NCBI GenBank assembly: GCA_029058455.1
Contig: JAIDXU010000235.1
Coordinates: forward strand, 2,313 to 10,015
Source: Paramuribaculum sp.
GTDB lineage: Bacteria; Bacteroidota; Bacteroidia; Bacteroidales; Muribaculaceae
Reading direction: 5' to 3'
Length of the DNA: 7,703 bases
The notes under the pieces: model-generated
Told to the model about the DNA's origin: nothing
Databases searched by the model: none
Seen by the model: the letters and a program-made list of their open reading frames with translations, nothing else
Part shown: in pieces, positions 6,337 to 7,703 of the stretch
How the letters are laid out: each line of letters opens with the position of its first letter
Position numbering within the stretch: position 1 is the stretch's first letter
Translations under genes and position numbers: made by a program

Positions 6337-7350
6337 ATGAACTATTACATATCCAAAAACTACCGCCACCTCGGAAGCGGCGGTGACAAAGCCAAGACCG
6401 ACATTGAATCAATCCTGTCATCAAACGGATTTATCAACGCCGGGCTGCCTCAAGGCCGGTCAAAAAACGCTATTAAGGCCTATTTGACCACTCTTTTCAG
6501 TGTGCTCAAGGGCGTCAGCGTGCTAAAACAGGGTGATGTTCTGGTGCTGCAATATCCTCTTAAGAAATACTATGACTTTGTAGTTTCAATGGCTGAGAAA
6601 CGGGGAGCAAAAGTTATTACGCTGATACATGACCTCGGAAGTTTTCGGCGTAAGAAACTCACGGTTGAGGAGGAGATAAAACGTCTCAACCGATCATACG
6701 CAATAGTGGTCCACTCACCCTCCATGCTCGAATGGCTTAAAAATCACGGTATCACCACGCGCATGGTGATTCTTGGCATGTGGGACTACCTCTCCCCTGC
6801 GCAGCCGGCCACACCGATAAAGTCTGACTCCTCCCGGCCGCGGCTGGTTTTTGCAGGTGATGTGAGCCCCAAAGCTAACGGATGGATCTACCGCCTTGCC
6901 GAAAATGACCCCGATGTAGACCTCATTCTCTATGGTGGAAATATTGACCGAAGCCAAAAAACACCTAATATGATTGATATGGGTTTTGTGGAATCAGACA
7001 CTCTTATCGCGTCAGCTCAGGGAGATTATGGAATAGTGTGGTATGGCAGTTCTCTCGATGAAGGAGCCGGACCTTTGGGCGATTATCTTCAGTATAACGC
7101 TCCTCACAAAACATCGCTTTACATCCGTGCCGGACTTCCTGTCATAATATGGGAAAAGGCTGCATTAGCCCCGATTGTCACTCAACTGGGCGTGGGTATC
7201 GCCGTGCCCTCGCTGCGCGACATCAGTAAAACGCTTGCTAAAGTCACGCCTCAGCAATATGCCGACATGCAGCGTAATGCTGCTGCAGTTGCCCGCCAAC
7301 TCTCCTCCGGCTACTTCTTCACCAAAGCCCTTCACGAAGCCCTCCGCTAA
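6337..7350 (+). CDS. Glycosyltransferase, Gtf3 / galactofuranosyltransferase-like (GT-B)
   Basis: Probably transfers a sugar, possibly galactofuranose or glucose, from a nucleotide donor to a glycan or protein acceptor at the inner face of the membrane. The 337-residue protein has no signal peptide or membrane helix. The N-terminal half has the Rossmann-like pattern GDVLVLQYP (66-74) then KVITLIHDLGSFR (92-104), and a sugar-nucleotide half begins at RLVFAGDV (169-176). The strongest signature is YGIVWYGSS (231-239) followed by GDYLQYNAPHKTSLYIRAGLP (248-268), which matches Gtf3 and the family often labelled beta-1,6-galactofuranosyltransferase. Donor and acceptor cannot be read from sequence. 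The frame opens at an ATG at 6271, but that segment contains the promoter and has no family resemblance, so the ATG at 6337 (MNYYISKNYRHLG) is chosen. It stands alone, divergent from lysC, outside any visible capsule locus. Confidence 0.82.
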   Translation: MNYYISKNYRHLGSGGDKAKTDIESILSSNGFINAGLPQGRSKNAIKAYLTTLFSVLKGVSVLKQGDVLVLQYPLKKYYDFVVSMAEKRGAKVITLIHDLGSFRRKKLTVEEEIKRLNRSYAIVVHSPSMLEWLKNHGITTRMVILGMWDYLSPAQPATPIKSDSSRPRLVFAGDVSPKANGWIYRLAENDPDVDLILYGGNIDRSQKTPNMIDMGFVESDTLIASAQGDYGIVWYGSSLDEGAGPLGDYLQYNAPHKTSLYIRAGLPVIIWEKAALAPIVTQLGVGIAVPSLRDISKTLAKVTPQQYADMQRNAAAVARQLSSGYFFTKALHEALR

Positions 7351-7386
7351 CACTCCAAGAAAATACTTTTAGTTTTTTTGAATTGC

Positions 7387-7418
7387 TTTGCGCAATCCAC
7401 GATAATTACATATCTTTG
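7387..7418 (+). promoter_or_regulatory. Promoter of the TetR-family gene
   Basis: TTTG at 7387-7390, a 20-bp spacer, then TATCTTTG at 7411-7418: a perfect Bacteroidota -33/-7 pair. Transcription should start near 7425, inside the palindrome described separately, leaving about 27 nt before the ATG at 7452. The -33 TTTG also sits in the middle of a short inverted repeat (7382-7396). Confidence 0.82.
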
Positions 7419-7419
7419 C

Positions 7420-7437
7420 ATTAACAATTTTGTTAAT
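7420..7437 (+). promoter_or_regulatory. 18-bp palindrome, candidate TetR autoregulatory operator
   Basis: ATTAACAA (7420-7427) and TTGTTAAT (7430-7437) are exact inverted repeats separated by TT. The palindrome begins one base after the -7 box and covers the predicted transcription start, the place where a repressor blocks initiation. Its size fits a TetR dimer site, and the TetR gene starts 14 bp further on. A further TTGTTAG at 7443-7449 resembles one half-site. Binding by this protein is inference. The stem is A/T-rich with no T-run behind it, so a terminator is unlikely. Confidence 0.6.
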
Positions 7438-7451
7438 CAACCTTGTTAGTC

Positions 7452-7703
7452 ATGATTTCTAACAGTCAAATTACTGATACTGAACATAAAATCCTCTGCG
7501 CTGCCGAACAAGAATTTATGGCAAAAGGATTTAACTGCGCCCGCACCACCTCCATAGCCGAGGCTGCGGGAGTAACCCATGCCATGCGCCACTATTATTT
7601 CCGAACCAAAGAAAAACTGTTTTAAATAATAATCTTTGAGAAAATAAATATCCTCAAAGATGTATTGGGGCGCCCGCTTGACGACACCGATCTCTCCCTC
7701 TCT
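7452..7703 (+). pseudogene. TetR/AcrR-family transcriptional regulator with in-frame stop, truncated by window edge
   Basis: The first 57 codons encode a TetR-type DNA-binding domain: helix 1 EHKILCAAEQEFMAKGF (11-27), then the helix-turn-helix TTSIAEAAGVTHAMRHYYF (32-50) and RTKEKLF (51-57), where every member continues into helix 4. Codon 58 is TAA (7623-7625). The same frame then stays open for 26 codons to the window end and reads IIIFEKINILKDVLG, just what a TetR helix 4 should look like. So this is one gene interrupted by a single stop codon, without a frameshift. A 57-residue product would have the recognition helix but no dimerisation or ligand domain and would probably not repress. 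A sequencing error is possible. TetR genes in this group often sit before efflux operons, but the target lies outside the window. ATG at 7452 preferred over TTG at 7443, which matches the half-site-like TTGTTAG. Confidence 0.75.

Noticed and set aside
7351..7380. Terminator after the glycosyltransferase gene (run of T at 7373-7379)
   Set aside because: A T-run is present, but the only hairpin before it is a 4-bp A-T stem (AAAA-TAC-TTTT), too weak to call.
7623..7625. Genome-wide stop codon reassignment to explain the TAA in the TetR gene
   Set aside because: At least four other genes in the window end at TAA, followed by non-coding DNA or a new gene, so TAA works as a normal stop here.

Overview
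The window looks like chromosomal DNA of a Bacteroidales bacterium. Protein-level style (a diadenylate cyclase directly after folP, a short LysA with an ELGR motif) and the promoters point this way. At least four intergenic sites match the Bacteroidota sigma-ABfr pattern (-33 TTTG, 18-20 bp, -7 TAnnTTTG), and no start codon shows a convincing Shine-Dalgarno. A member of the Muribaculaceae is my best guess, but genus and species cannot be read from the sequence alone.

Layout: (1) 1..1476, minus strand: folP (dihydropteroate synthase) followed 26 bp later by cdaA (membrane diadenylate cyclase), which runs off the left edge inside its catalytic domain. (2) 1477..1720: divergent intergenic region with a clear nagA promoter and a weaker candidate for folP. 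(3) 1721..2884, plus: nagA (GlcNAc-6-phosphate deacetylase), closed by a strong 17-bp-stem terminator. (4) 2971..3633, plus: a compact RluA-type pseudouridine synthase, ending 3 bp from the convergent lysA. (5) 3637..6118, minus: a lysC-lysA operon (aspartate kinase, then diaminopimelate decarboxylase) with a good promoter upstream of lysC. (6) 6337..7350, plus: a Gtf3/galactofuranosyltransferase-like GT-B glycosyltransferase, divergent from lysC and with its own promoter. (7) 7387..7703, plus: a textbook promoter, an 18-bp palindrome and the N-terminus of a TetR-family regulator. Its reading frame carries an in-frame TAA at codon 58 and then stays open to the right edge.

Most of the window is ordinary housekeeping: folate synthesis, c-di-AMP signalling, amino-sugar catabolism, RNA modification and lysine/DAP synthesis. 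Several genes touch cell-envelope precursors (nagA, lysC/lysA, the glycosyltransferase), and cdaA homologues elsewhere sit beside amino-sugar genes, but functional coupling here is only a suggestion. I see no clear new system. The item most worth checking is the TetR gene with its in-frame stop and adjacent palindromic operator candidate. No tRNA, rRNA, CRISPR, insertion sequence or riboswitch was found, and no gene-free stretch exceeds 300 bp (largest 1477..1720).
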